NCBI RefSeq assembly: GCF_000981385.1
Contig: NZ_LATZ01000007.1
Coordinates: forward strand, 62,001 to 126,000
Direction of reading: 5' to 3'
Length of the DNA stretch: 64,000 nt
Source: Bacillus sp. SA1-12
GTDB taxonomy: Bacteria > Bacillota > Bacilli > Bacillales > Bacillaceae
In this document: positions 8,088 through 15,463 of the stretch, one piece after another
Layout: each line of letters starts with the position of its first letter
How positions within the stretch are numbered: position 1 is the stretch's first letter
The notes under the pieces: generated by a model
The model's input: the letters and a program-made list of their open reading frames with translations, nothing else
What the model was told of the DNA's origin: nothing
Database searches by the model: none
Made by a program: the position numbers and the translations under genes

Positions 8088-8535
8088 CTAGACAGTTATA
8101 TCAAGCTGACCATTTTTGTAATGAAACGAGTAGTTTCCTTCTTCCTTTAAAAGAGCTGGTAAGTATTGAGAGACCATTTCCGCAATGCCAAGATTTAAAG
8201 GGTTTAATATCCAATCAATAGATTTCCAATCCAAGATACCTTCTCGTGTTTTTTTTATGAGGTTCATCGGTTAAAACATGATGAACCTCATAAAGATAAA
8301 CATATATACCATCCAGTTCACCATTAGAAGTTTCCCAACATATAGTTCCTTTAGAAAAGTATTCATCTACTCTTATATTTGTTTCCTCAAATACTTCACG
8401 AAGAGCAGCCTCATCAGGCATTTCACCTTTCTCAATCTTGCCGCCTACTCCATTCCACATAATTGGAGTTTTTTCACGGTTCAGCATTAATATTTTATTT
8501 TCCTTTTTTACAAAACAAACTGTGTACTTAAACAT
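8088..8535 (-). pseudogene. Nudix hydrolase (8-oxo-dGTPase-like), frameshifted
   Basis: The first 100 codons are a normal MutT/Nudix protein: VCFVKKENKILMLNRE, then the Nudix box beginning GKIEKGEMPDEAALREVFEE (about 32-51). The frame then ends early in LGLEIY. In the next frame the expected C-terminus continues (TREGILDWKSIDWILNPLNL ... YKNGQLDITV) to a stop at 8088. The shift falls in a run of eight T (plus strand 8249-8256); seven would restore one 148-residue protein, the usual family size. This is either a disabling +1 insertion, a phase-variable tract or a sequencing error. It is not followed by any other gene on its strand. Confidence 0.8.
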
Positions 8536-8593
8536 GATATGAAATTGGCACCTCTTTCATTTAAGGTATCTTTCATGAGTAGGCTCATGTCCA

Positions 8594-9202
8594 TTATTCC
8601 TGATTGCCAATATATTCAAATGAGTAAATATGTGTTTTCGTTAGATTAATGACTTCGTGGATAAACTCCTCTTGGGTTTCTTTAAAGCCATTTTGAATCC
8701 AGTTCTGAAGGAGGCCGTAAAAGCCATATGCTGTATAACGTTTAAAATAGTCCATATTTACGGGGATATTGTTAATTGTTTTGAAAATAAATTGTTCCTT
8801 ATAGATTTTTAATATCGTTTGTGGAAACCGTGTATGTAATCCTGGTAACGTGTCATCGTAGTTAATCAACTCAAAAAATTCCCGGTTTTTATAAATATAA
8901 GAAACGATATTAAAAGATGATGCCTTTAGTTTAGAAGTGTAAACCTTGTGACCAGGTACATATGGCTGGCCCACAGAAGCTTCTAATCCCTGAAGCATGG
9001 CAGCAAGTAAATCTTCCGCTAATTCAAGTTTATCTGTGTAGTGGATATAAAAGGTACTTCGATTATAAGCGGCATAATCGACAATATCTTTTACCGTAAC
9101 GGAATGGTACCCTTTTTCTTTAATGAGTTCTATAAATGCTTGCTTTAAATGAGCTTCTGTACGATTTTGTCGTTTAGATGTCGTATTCTGTTCGTTATTC
9201 AT
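8594..9202 (-). CDS. TetR/AcrR-family transcriptional regulator
   Basis: A 202-residue repressor. The helix-turn-helix is at residues 15-62 (AFIELIKEKGYHSVTVKDIV followed by YNRSTFYIHYTDKLELAEDL); the C-terminal region with GFYGLLQNWIQNGFKETQEE resembles the TetR_C_8 type seen with dehydrogenase operons. GGAGGTTTTTTC precedes the ATG. It is divergent from a short-chain dehydrogenase, and the gap between them holds two palindromes, so it probably controls itself and that gene. The inducer is unknown. Confidence 0.9.
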   Translation of the reverse strand: MNNEQNTTSKRQNRTEAHLKQAFIELIKEKGYHSVTVKDIVDYAAYNRSTFYIHYTDKLELAEDLLAAMLQGLEASVGQPYVPGHKVYTSKLKASSFNIVSYIYKNREFFELINYDDTLPGLHTRFPQTILKIYKEQFIFKTINNIPVNMDYFKRYTAYGFYGLLQNWIQNGFKETQEEFIHEVINLTKTHIYSFEYIGNQE

Positions 9203-9238
9203 GAAAAAACCTCCATCAAAATAGACAGATCCATAAAA

Positions 9239-9259
9239 AGTGTCTAACTAGTAGATACT
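9239..9259. promoter_or_regulatory. Imperfect palindrome between TetR and dehydrogenase
   Basis: AGTGTCTA and TAGATACT (7 of 8 complementary) flank ACTAG, 37 bp upstream of the TetR start. A further TAGACA/TGTCTA pair overlaps it (9222-9246). Likely operator of the adjacent TetR regulator; inferred from symmetry and position. Confidence 0.5.
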
Positions 9260-9318
9260 TAATGAAATCTTAATGATTGTTAATTGTGAACAGAGGAGTA
9301 GAATGAAAGTGTAAGGAA

Positions 9319-9353
9319 AATAGTACTGATAGTAGGGTTTATCTAGTACTATT
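9319..9353. promoter_or_regulatory. Long inverted repeat in the dehydrogenase leader
   Basis: AATAGTACTGATA and TATCTAGTACTATT face each other around an 8-base centre, 41 bp before the dehydrogenase ATG. It contains TAGTACT, similar to the TAGATACT of the upstream palindrome, so it may be a second TetR site; as RNA it would also fold as a hairpin. Confidence 0.5.
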
Positions 9354-9394
9354 CTCTGCCATAAGAAAGAAATTTTACACTAGGAGGATGTATA

Positions 9395-10132
9395 ATGGGT
9401 AAATTACAAGACAAAGTAGCTGTAATTACCGGTGGAGCATCTGGTATTGGAGCAGCAACTGCACGTTTATTTGTATCAGAAGGAGCCAAAGTGGTTCTTG
9501 TTGATTTAAATGAAGAAAAAGGAAAAGCATTTGAAGCAGAGTTGAAAGCGCTTAATGCGGAAGCTCTTTTTATTAAAGCAAATATTACGAGTGAAGAAGA
9601 AGTCGCAAATATCTTTAAACAAACGGTTGAAACATTCGGCAAGGTAGATGTTGTTTTCAACAATGCGGGAATCGGCCGCGTTCATCCTTCACATGAATTA
9701 GAGTACTCAGAATGGCGCAATACTGTCAATGTTGACTTAGATGGTGTCTTCTTAGTAGCACGTGAATCGATCCGTGAAATGCTGAAAACAGCCGGCGGTA
9801 CCATTGTTAATACGGCATCAATGTACGGTTTGGTTGGATCGCCTGGTTCGGCAGCCTATAACGCAGCAAAAGGCGGCGTGGTTAATTTAACTCGTTCACT
9901 TGCACTTGAATACGCAGAAAAAAATATTCGAATGAACGCATTATGCCCTGGTTTTATTGATACACCAATTATTCCGGAAGAAAGCAAGCAAGCTTTAGCA
10001 GCAGTCACTCCTTTAAAACGTCTTGGCCAAGCAGAGGAGATGGCAAAAGCAGTGTTATTCTTAGCGTCAGATGATTCTTCCTTTATGACCGGCAGCTTCT
10101 TAACGGTTGACGGCGGATATACTGCACAATAA
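9395..10132 (+). CDS. Short-chain dehydrogenase/reductase (SDR), first of pair
   Basis: A 245-residue classical SDR oxidoreductase. The Rossmann cofactor motif GGASGIG (14-20), NNAG (89-92) and the catalytic triad Ser142, Tyr155, Lys159 (NTASMYG ... YNAAKGG) are intact. Asp37 at the end of strand 2 (VLVDLNEE) favours NAD(H). The C-terminus VDGGYTAQ is typical of glucose-1-dehydrogenase / 3-oxoacyl-reductase relatives. AGGAGGATGTATA stands before the ATG. A second SDR gene follows 116 bp later in the same direction, and a divergent TetR repressor lies upstream. Substrate unknown. Confidence 0.92.
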   Translation: MGKLQDKVAVITGGASGIGAATARLFVSEGAKVVLVDLNEEKGKAFEAELKALNAEALFIKANITSEEEVANIFKQTVETFGKVDVVFNNAGIGRVHPSHELEYSEWRNTVNVDLDGVFLVARESIREMLKTAGGTIVNTASMYGLVGSPGSAAYNAAKGGVVNLTRSLALEYAEKNIRMNALCPGFIDTPIIPEESKQALAAVTPLKRLGQAEEMAKAVLFLASDDSSFMTGSFLTVDGGYTAQ

Positions 10133-10190
10133 TTAATGATTGGCTTTTACGAATAAGTTGCTTTAATGTGAGTTTTTATAATTAAACATA

Positions 10191-10224
10191 GTCTGAGGGA
10201 TATTCTCATTTTTCCCCCTCAGAC
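10191..10224. promoter_or_regulatory. Hairpin between the two dehydrogenase genes
   Basis: GTCTGAGGG and CCCTCAGAC form a perfect 9-bp stem with a 16-base T-rich loop, 25 bp before the second SDR start. There is no T run after it, so it is more likely an RNA processing or stability element than a terminator. Confidence 0.5.
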
Positions 10225-10248
10225 TTAGAACAAAAGGAGGAATACCAA

Positions 10249-11034
10249 ATGAGCAATCGTTTTGATGGAAAAGTAGTATTAATTACTGGTGCAGGATCTG
10301 GTTTAGGCCAAGCCTCTGCCCTGCAAATAGCAAAAGAAGGTGCAAAGCTAGCATTGGTAGATTTAAATGCTGCATCGTTAGAGGAAACGAAGAGTAAAGT
10401 GCTAGAGGTTGCACCAAACGCAGAAATGCTTCTGATCACAGCAAATGTGGCTGATGAAAAAGCAGTTGAAAACTATGTAAATGAAACCGTTGAGAAATTT
10501 GGAAAAATCGATAGTTTCTTCAATAACGCTGGAATCGAAGGAAAACAAAACTTAACTGAAGATTTCGGCATTGAGGAATTCAATAAAGTAGTTAATGTTA
10601 ACTTAAATGGTGTGTTTTATGGAATGAAACATGTATTAAAAGTCATGAGAGAACAAGGCTTTGGTTCTATTGTCAACACGGCCTCTGTCGGCGGTATTCG
10701 CGGAGTAGGAAATCAATCTGGTTATGCAGCAAGTAAACACGGTGTAGTCGGACTAACTAGAAACTCTGGAATTGAGTATGGTCAATACGGCATCAGCATC
10801 AATGCCATTGCACCAGGTGCAATCATGACACCAATGGTTGAAGGTTCACTAAAACAAATTGATCCAGACAATTGGGAAGAGGTAGGTAAACAATTTGTAG
10901 ATCCAAACCCAATGAAACGTTTCGGTAAACCAGAGGAAGTGGGATATTTAGTGGCATTCCTGCTATCTGACCAAGCTAACTTTATCAACGCAGCTGTTAT
11001 TCCAATCGACGGCGGACAATCTTATAAATATTAA
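10249..11034 (+). CDS. Short-chain dehydrogenase/reductase (SDR), second of pair
   Basis: A 261-residue classical SDR. The cofactor motif GAGSGLG (14-20), NNAG (92-95) and the catalytic residues Ser146, Tyr159 and Lys163 (NTASVGG ... YAASKHG) are complete, and Asp38 in LVDLN suggests NAD(H). The C-terminal IDGGQSYKY is typical. It shares only family-level similarity with the upstream SDR, so the two are not a recent duplication. AAGGAGGAATACCA precedes the ATG. A hairpin separates the two genes and a terminator follows; both probably act in one TetR-controlled pathway, substrate unknown. Confidence 0.92.
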   Translation: MSNRFDGKVVLITGAGSGLGQASALQIAKEGAKLALVDLNAASLEETKSKVLEVAPNAEMLLITANVADEKAVENYVNETVEKFGKIDSFFNNAGIEGKQNLTEDFGIEEFNKVVNVNLNGVFYGMKHVLKVMREQGFGSIVNTASVGGIRGVGNQSGYAASKHGVVGLTRNSGIEYGQYGISINAIAPGAIMTPMVEGSLKQIDPDNWEEVGKQFVDPNPMKRFGKPEEVGYLVAFLLSDQANFINAAVIPIDGGQSYKY

Positions 11035-11095
11035 GAGGTGTGAAAGTCTGTGGACTGTCCCCGCAATGTTTAAAAATCATCGGAATTAAGGATAC

Positions 11096-11145
11096 AAAGA
11101 GTGTGTTTTGATTCATCCATTTCTCAAAACACGCTCTTTTTCTTT
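11096..11145 (+). terminator. Terminator after the dehydrogenase pair
   Basis: AAAGAGTGTGTTTTGA pairs with TCAAAACACGCTCTTT (one wobble) and is followed by TTCTTTT. Confidence 0.85.
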
Positions 11146-11194
11146 TAACAACTCTCTCTTTTGACCTCAACTTTGTTATTAAAATTTCACAAAA

Positions 11195-11323
11195 ATTCTA
11201 GGATTCGGTGGGATTGTTTATGGATTTAGTGCAGGATGGGAGCACGACGGTTGGACAAGCCCAATTGTTATTGGATCGATCATCATTGGAATGGTAGCAC
11301 TTATTTATTTTGTCTTTATTTAG
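11195..11323 (+). pseudogene. Fragment of a DHA2-family MFS drug transporter
   Basis: An open stretch of 42 codons ending in TAG reads ILGFGGIVYGFSAGWEHDGW, then TSPIVIGSIIIGMVALIYF. This matches the transmembrane 7-8 region of EmrB/QacA-type (DHA2) drug exporters, where 'GFGGIVYGFS' and 'P.ViG.ii.G...l..Fv' are conserved. There is no start codon or ribosome site, and the rest of the transporter (about 430 codons) is absent on both sides. It is therefore the internal remnant of a deleted gene. Assignment is by pattern memory and needs a search. Confidence 0.6.
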
Positions 11324-11417
11324 AAAAAACCAAAGTCAAGATAAAGTAAATGAGCACAATTCATATGGGAGAAGAGATTATACGGTGACGAGAAAACGTC
11401 ATTTAATATTTAAGAAG

Positions 11418-11450
11418 AAAAGAACTCATTTTTAGGAAATGAGTTCTTTT
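11418..11450. terminator. Terminator overlapping the MarR stop codon
   Basis: AAAAGAACTCATTT and AAATGAGTTCTTTT form a 14-bp perfect stem. It overlaps the last codons of the minus-strand MarR gene and has A/T tails suitable for termination in both directions. Confidence 0.8.
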
Positions 11451-11884
11451 TCTAGGTCTTGCAAGCCCCAGTCAGATTTAAGGATCTCTTTGAATACTGT
11501 CAATTGATCAGTTCCAATTTTTTCAGCAATTTTTTTTTCAAGCTTTTCCTTTAAGGCTTCATTTTTTTCATAACATTCATTGCCTAAGTCAGTTAAGCTT
11601 ATGCATTTATGTTTTTTGTTATATTCGACGTTTTTCACTTCAACTAACCCTTTTGCCTCAAGTCTTTTTATGAACTTATGAACGGCCTGCCTCGAGATGT
11701 CTACATGTTTCGTCACATACGAAATGGTTGGCTGTTTCTTATAGATTTTTGCCATGATAAACCATTCAGAATTTGAAATATATATGTCACTTTGATCATT
11801 CCATGCTTTCTCAGAAATACTGCGAAGCAGCAGATGACGCTCACCTAACAAATCGATTAAATCTAAGTTTTGTAATTCAGGCAT
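11432..11884 (-). CDS. MarR-family transcriptional regulator
   Basis: A 150-residue winged-helix repressor. The helix-turn-helix lies at about 52-80 (KQPTISYVTKHVDISRQAVH), followed by the wing (RLEAKGLVEVKNVEYNKKHK, then CISLTDLG), the core MarR signature. I start at the ATG at 11884 (GGGGTG upstream); an in-frame ATG at 11947 would lie over an operator half-site. It is divergent from a CarD-like gene, and two copies of GTCAAC-N3-GTTGAC occupy the gap, so it almost certainly regulates both. Single Cys residues do not suggest an OhrR-type sensor. The ligand is unknown. Confidence 0.9.
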   Translation of the reverse strand: MPELQNLDLIDLLGERHLLLRSISEKAWNDQSDIYISNSEWFIMAKIYKKQPTISYVTKHVDISRQAVHKFIKRLEAKGLVEVKNVEYNKKHKCISLTDLGNECYEKNEALKEKLEKKIAEKIGTDQLTVFKEILKSDWGLQDLEKELIS

Positions 11885-11942
11885 CAACCATTTCACCCCA
11901 ATAGTATTAATCGTATTTAATATAAGAAAATTATTTGGTAAT

Positions 11943-11957
11943 GTCAACCTAGTTGAC
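11943..11957. promoter_or_regulatory. MarR operator, site 1
   Basis: GTCAACCTAGTTGAC: perfect 6-bp inverted arms with a 3-base centre. The same arms recur 46 bp away. Located upstream of the MarR start. Confidence 0.75.
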
Positions 11958-11988
11958 GAAATTAAAGGGAAATGTTAAACTGAATTTA

Positions 11989-12003
11989 GTCAACTAAGTT
12001 GAC
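11989..12003. promoter_or_regulatory. MarR operator, site 2
   Basis: GTCAACTAAGTTGAC: the same arms as site 1 with a different centre. It ends 25 bp before the CarD-like start and so would cover the start of that transcript. Confidence 0.75.
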
Positions 12004-12028
12004 AATAATGAATAGAGGAGCAAATGCG

Positions 12029-12523
12029 ATGTTTAATATAGGAGATTTGATTATCTATTCAACCCACGGTATTTGCCATATTGATGACATATGTGAAAAA
12101 ACATATTTCGGCGAAACTAAAATGTATTACGTTTTACACCCACTTGAAAACACAAATTTAACCATCCAAACCCCGATAAATAATGACAAGGTTGTCATGC
12201 AAGAAATCGTTCATGAAAAAGAAGCAATAGAAATTCTAGAATCCTTCAAAGAGCCAGGCTTCCCATGGGAAGAAAATCATCACCGTCGCCCCAAAGTGTA
12301 TTCCGACACAGTCAAGAATGGAAATCTCAAGGACATTTCCAAGATCATCAAAACATTAATGACGAAGAAATATGAAGCTGAAATGCAAGAAAAGAAGCTT
12401 CCGTATGAAGACAGTAAATTATTAAATTTCCTTCAAGATATACTTTTTAATGAACTTGCAATGGCTTTAACTACTACTTATGAAGAAATAGAACAGAGAG
12501 TTAATAAATTGGTAAGGAATTAA
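12029..12523 (+). CDS. CarD-like transcription factor
   Basis: A 164-residue protein of the CarD/CdnL family, similar in plan to B. subtilis YdeB. The N-terminal Tudor-like RNA-polymerase-binding domain is clear (FNIGDLIIYSTHGICHIDDI ... MYYVLHPL ... TIQTPINN), followed by an all-helical domain with TMTKKYEAEMQEKKLPYEDS-like spacing (DSKLLNFLQDILFNELAMAL). Such proteins bind the RNA polymerase beta subunit and can stabilise open complexes. The start at 12029 has GAGGAG nine bases upstream; the earlier ATGs do not. Control by the divergent MarR is very likely because a perfect operator lies just upstream. Confidence 0.88.
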   Translation: MFNIGDLIIYSTHGICHIDDICEKTYFGETKMYYVLHPLENTNLTIQTPINNDKVVMQEIVHEKEAIEILESFKEPGFPWEENHHRRPKVYSDTVKNGNLKDISKIIKTLMTKKYEAEMQEKKLPYEDSKLLNFLQDILFNELAMALTTTYEEIEQRVNKLVRN

Positions 12524-12585
12524 TTGGTGGGTCTAAGGTTCACCAATTAATTTGTTTTTACAGATTAGGTATTTGACATAAAGAC

Positions 12586-12776
12586 TATCAGTGGTGCTAA
12601 CTAGTTTATCAGCGCTTATCTAAGTAAATCAGCGTCTTTGACGATTATATCAGCGCCCATTCGAAGTTTATCAGAGGTTCTAGCTATTATATCAGCGGAT
12701 TAAGTAGTTATCAGCGTTAATCGGAAAATTTCAGCGACTTAACAAGTTATCAGCGCTGACCCCAAACTATCAGCGC
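12586..12776. repeat. Ten phased TATCAGCG motifs
   Basis: The motif (T)(A/T)TCAGCG or a one-base variant recurs ten times, with the C of TCAG at 12589, 12610, 12630, 12651, 12672, 12693, 12712, 12732, 12751 and 12771. Steps are 19-21 bp, about two helical turns, while the 12-13 bases between motifs are unrelated. The array sits between the CarD-like gene and the ars genes and contains no open frame. Constant face-of-helix spacing suggests a protein-binding array or a remnant of tandem repeats. Confidence 0.85.
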
Positions 12777-12873
12777 TTCATATCTATACCAAGACCTCAC
12801 CCACATTCCACCTCCACCTATCCAAAATACCAAGAACATTCAAAATCGCATTGAACATATAAGTAAATTATTA

Positions 12874-12885
12874 TATATTAATATA
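12874..12885. promoter_or_regulatory. Palindrome at the ars promoter
   Basis: TATATTAATATA is a perfect 12-bp palindrome 25 bp before arsR, within an A/T-rich likely -10 region. ArsR repressors bind A/T-rich dyads at such sites; this one is inferred. Confidence 0.5.
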
Positions 12886-12909
12886 CGGCAAAGTGATGGA
12901 GGTGTTTAG

Positions 12910-13254
12910 ATGAGTAAATCATTGATTGAAATGGATAAGGCTGCCGCCATTTTGAAGCTTTTTGGTGATAAAACTAGATTGACAATGGTGAAAATGCTAA
13001 ATTCAAATGATTGTTGTGTTTGTGAGTTTGTTGAGATTTTTAAGGCTAGCCAGCCTGCTATTAGTCAGCACCTTCGTAAGCTAAAAGATGCGGGAGTTGT
13101 AAAGGAATCAAGGAGAGGGCAATGGATTTTTTATTCTTTAAATAAAAGCAGCGAATACTATCCGCTTGTTCAAAACATCCTTGAGCACCTGCCTGATCAG
13201 GATGACCGTTTTAAAGAATTAGAAGCACAGGGCTTGCGAATTTCGTGTGACTAG
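12910..13254 (+). CDS. arsR: ArsR arsenical-resistance repressor
   Basis: A 114-residue winged-helix metalloregulator. The family signature is present: LFGDKTRLTMVKML (17-30), the metal-binding CCVCEF (36-41, equivalent to the ELCVCDL motif of ArsR) with Cys pairs suited to As(III), and the recognition region ASQPAISQHLRKLKDAGVVK. Release from DNA on As(III) or Sb(III) binding would induce the operon. ATGGAGGTGTTTAG precedes the ATG. It is the first gene of arsR-arsB-arsC, and arsB follows immediately. The repressor is intact even though arsB is not. Confidence 0.95.
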   Translation: MSKSLIEMDKAAAILKLFGDKTRLTMVKMLNSNDCCVCEFVEIFKASQPAISQHLRKLKDAGVVKESRRGQWIFYSLNKSSEYYPLVQNILEHLPDQDDRFKELEAQGLRISCD

Positions 13255-13270
13255 ATGGAGGATTTAAAAA

Positions 13271-14562
13271 ATGACATCAATTATTTTGGCATCAATGATC
13301 TTTTTACTCACACTTACGCTGGTTATTTGGCAGCCAAAAGGATTATCGATCGGATGGTCTGCTTGTGGAGGAGCGATATTAGCTCTCATAGTAGGTGTTA
13401 TAAAGATGTTATGGATGTGACATCGATTGTTTGGAATGCAACGTTAACGTTTATTGCAATTATCATTATTTCACTTATTTTAGATGAAATTGGCTTTTTT
13501 GAATGGTCCGCTTTGCATATGGCAAGAACTGCGCAAGGAAATGGCATAAAAATGTTTGTCTATGTCAGTATTCTTGGAGCGATTGTCTCTTCGTTTTTCG
13601 CTAATGACGGAGCTGCTTTAATTCTTACACCAATAGTTCTTGCGATGGTTAGAAATTTAAAGTTTAGCGAAAAAATGGTTTTTCCATTTATTATGGTGAG
13701 TGGATTTATCGCAGATACCACTTCACTGCCGTTAGTAGTTAGTAACTTAGTGAATATTGTATCGGCTGACTTTTTCGGAATTGGGTTTGTCGAGTTCGCA
13801 TCTCGCATGATTATACCTAACTTTTTCTCTCTAGCAGCAAGCATCTTGATTTTATTTCTCTTTTTCCGTAATAGCATTCCAAGAAACTACGATCTATCTC
13901 AATTAAAGAAACCTGTTGAAGCTATTCGAGATGAAAAGATGTTTAAATTGTCTTGGTTTGTTCTGGGGATATTACTAGTTGGATATTTTGCATCTGAGTT
14001 CATTGGAATACCTGTTTCCATCATTGCGGGAATTGTTGCTATCTTCTTTTTATTCATGGCAAAAAGAAGTCCTGCGGTTAATACAAGAACTGTAATCAAA
14101 GGGGCACCTTGGGCTATTGTCTTTTTTTCAATCGGAATGTATGTAGTGGTTTATAGTTTGCGAAACGTTGGCTTAACAAATGTGTTAGCTGATTTAATCC
14201 AAGTAACTGCTGATCAGGGCTTATTTGCTGCAACAGTTGGTATGGGCTTTATCGCAGCTATTTTATCTTCAATCATGAATAATATGCCAACCGTTATGAT
14301 CGATGCATTGGCTATTTCTGATACCAATACAACAGGTGTAATCAGAGAAGCTCTTATTTATGCAAATGTAATTGGTTCGGATTTAGGACCTAAAATTACA
14401 CCGATCGGTTCTTTAGCAACTTTATTGTGGCTCCATGTATTGTCATTAAAAAGTGTAAAAATTTCTTGGGGAACTTATTTTAAAACAGGAATTATTTTGA
14501 CCATTCCAACATTGTTTATTACGCTTGTGGGTCTTTATATTTGGTTACTTATCATTCACTAA
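13271..14562 (+). pseudogene. arsB: ArsB arsenite efflux pump, frameshifted
   Basis: A 12-segment arsenite antiporter of the ArsB type. The true start is the ATG at 13271 (GGAGG eight bases upstream), which gives the expected N-terminus [24 protein letters not shown]... [14 protein letters not shown]. That frame stops at 13418. From about 13402 the homologous sequence continues in another frame ([17 protein letters not shown] ... [13 protein letters not shown] ... [19 protein letters not shown]) to 14562. The junction (13399-13402) looks like a small deletion, probably 7 nt judged against staphylococcal ArsB. The long open frame that begins at 13255 therefore has a spurious first 45 residues. 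As read, the pump is not made intact, unless this is a sequencing error. Confidence 0.8.
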
Positions 14563-14586
14563 TCTATCTTAAAAGGAGCAATGAAC

Positions 14587-15006
14587 ATGTCGAAAAAAAC
14601 AATTTATTTCTTATGTACTGGAAATTCATGCAGAAGTCAAATGGCAGAAGGCTGGGCAAAAAAGCATTTAGGTGATGAGTGGGAAGTAAAAAGTGCTGGG
14701 CTTGAAGCACATGGACTAAACCCGAATGCAGTGAAAGCAATGAAGGAAGCGGGTATAGATATTTCAAATCAAACATCTGATGTGATTGATTCTGAAATCT
14801 TAAACAATGCAGACTTAATTGTGACACTTTGCGGCCATGCGGCAGACCATTGCCCGGTAACACCTCCGCATATCAAACGTGTACACTGGGGTTTTGATGA
14901 TCCGGCAAAAGCTGAGGGTACAGAAGAAGAAAAATGGGCGTTTTTTGCGCGTGTTCGTGACGAAATTGGCGAGAGAATTGAACGCTTTGCAAAAACTGGA
15001 GAATAA
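14587..15006 (+). CDS. arsC: Thioredoxin-coupled arsenate reductase ArsC
   Basis: A 139-residue arsenate reductase of the low-molecular-weight tyrosine phosphatase fold, which reduces As(V) to As(III) using thioredoxin. The phosphate-binding loop CTGNSCRS (10-17) supplies Cys10 and Cys15, and Cys82 and Cys89 ([12 protein letters not shown]) complete the disulfide relay known from Staphylococcus and B. subtilis. The product is exported by ArsB. The ATG at 14587 is chosen because AAAGGAGC is nine bases upstream, against only three for the ATG at 14581. It follows arsB by 24 bp and a terminator comes after it, so the core operon is arsR-arsB-arsC. Confidence 0.95.
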   Translation: MSKKTIYFLCTGNSCRSQMAEGWAKKHLGDEWEVKSAGLEAHGLNPNAVKAMKEAGIDISNQTSDVIDSEILNNADLIVTLCGHAADHCPVTPPHIKRVHWGFDDPAKAEGTEEEKWAFFARVRDEIGERIERFAKTGE

Positions 15007-15014
15007 TATGTGAG

Positions 15015-15053
15015 AGTAAAAGCCTTGGGATATTCTCTTGGCTTTTACTTTTT
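15015..15053 (+). terminator. Terminator after arsC
   Basis: AGTAAAAGCC pairs with GGCTTTTACT and is followed by TTTT. Confidence 0.8.
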
Positions 15054-15074
15054 CACAGGATTAAAGGAAAAGGA

Positions 15075-15410
15075 GTGATTGCTATCATTTACGCAACAGT
15101 ACTTTTTATCCTTGCAGGACTTGCTGAAATAGGCGGGGGATATCTAATTTGGTTATGGTTAAGAGAGGGCAAACCATATTATTGGGGGATTATTGGCGGA
15201 CTTATACTGGCTTTATATGGTGTGATTGCCACCTTTCAAGCCTTTCCATCGTTTGGAAGAGTTTATGCTGCCTATGGAGGGGTATTTATTGTTCTTTCTA
15301 TCTTATGGGGCTGGGGCATTGATAAAAAAACACCTGATTTTTATGATTGGCTAGGGGCAGGTATATGCTTAGTTGGGGTATCGGTGATGTTATTGGCACC
15401 GCGTCAATAG
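15075..15410 (+). CDS. YnfA-family (UPF0060) small membrane transporter
   Basis: A 111-residue four-helix membrane protein of the UPF0060/YnfA family, related to small multidrug-resistance exporters. Conserved features are [20 protein letters not shown] near the N-terminus, [19 protein letters not shown] in the middle and [20 protein letters not shown] at the end. It opens with GTG at 15075, with AAAGG eight bases upstream. YnfA-type genes often accompany metal or biocide resistance, and here the gene follows arsC and precedes an acetyltransferase, but its substrate is not established. Confidence 0.88.
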   Translation: MIAIIYATVLFILAGLAEIGGGYLIWLWLREGKPYYWGIIGGLILALYGVIATFQAFPSFGRVYAAYGGVFIVLSILWGWGIDKKTPDFYDWLGAGICLVGVSVMLLAPRQ

Positions 15411-15463
15411 GTTGGTTAAAGGTGAAAATACATAAAAAAATGAGTATTCATGGGGGTATGATC

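Noticed and set aside
12586..12776. CRISPR array from the TATCAGCG motifs
   Set aside because: The repeated word is only 8 bases with 12-13-base intervals, far too short for repeat and spacer.
13255..13400. N-terminal extension of the long arsB open frame
   Set aside because: It lacks its own ribosome site and is the out-of-frame reading of the true ArsB N-terminus that starts at 13271.
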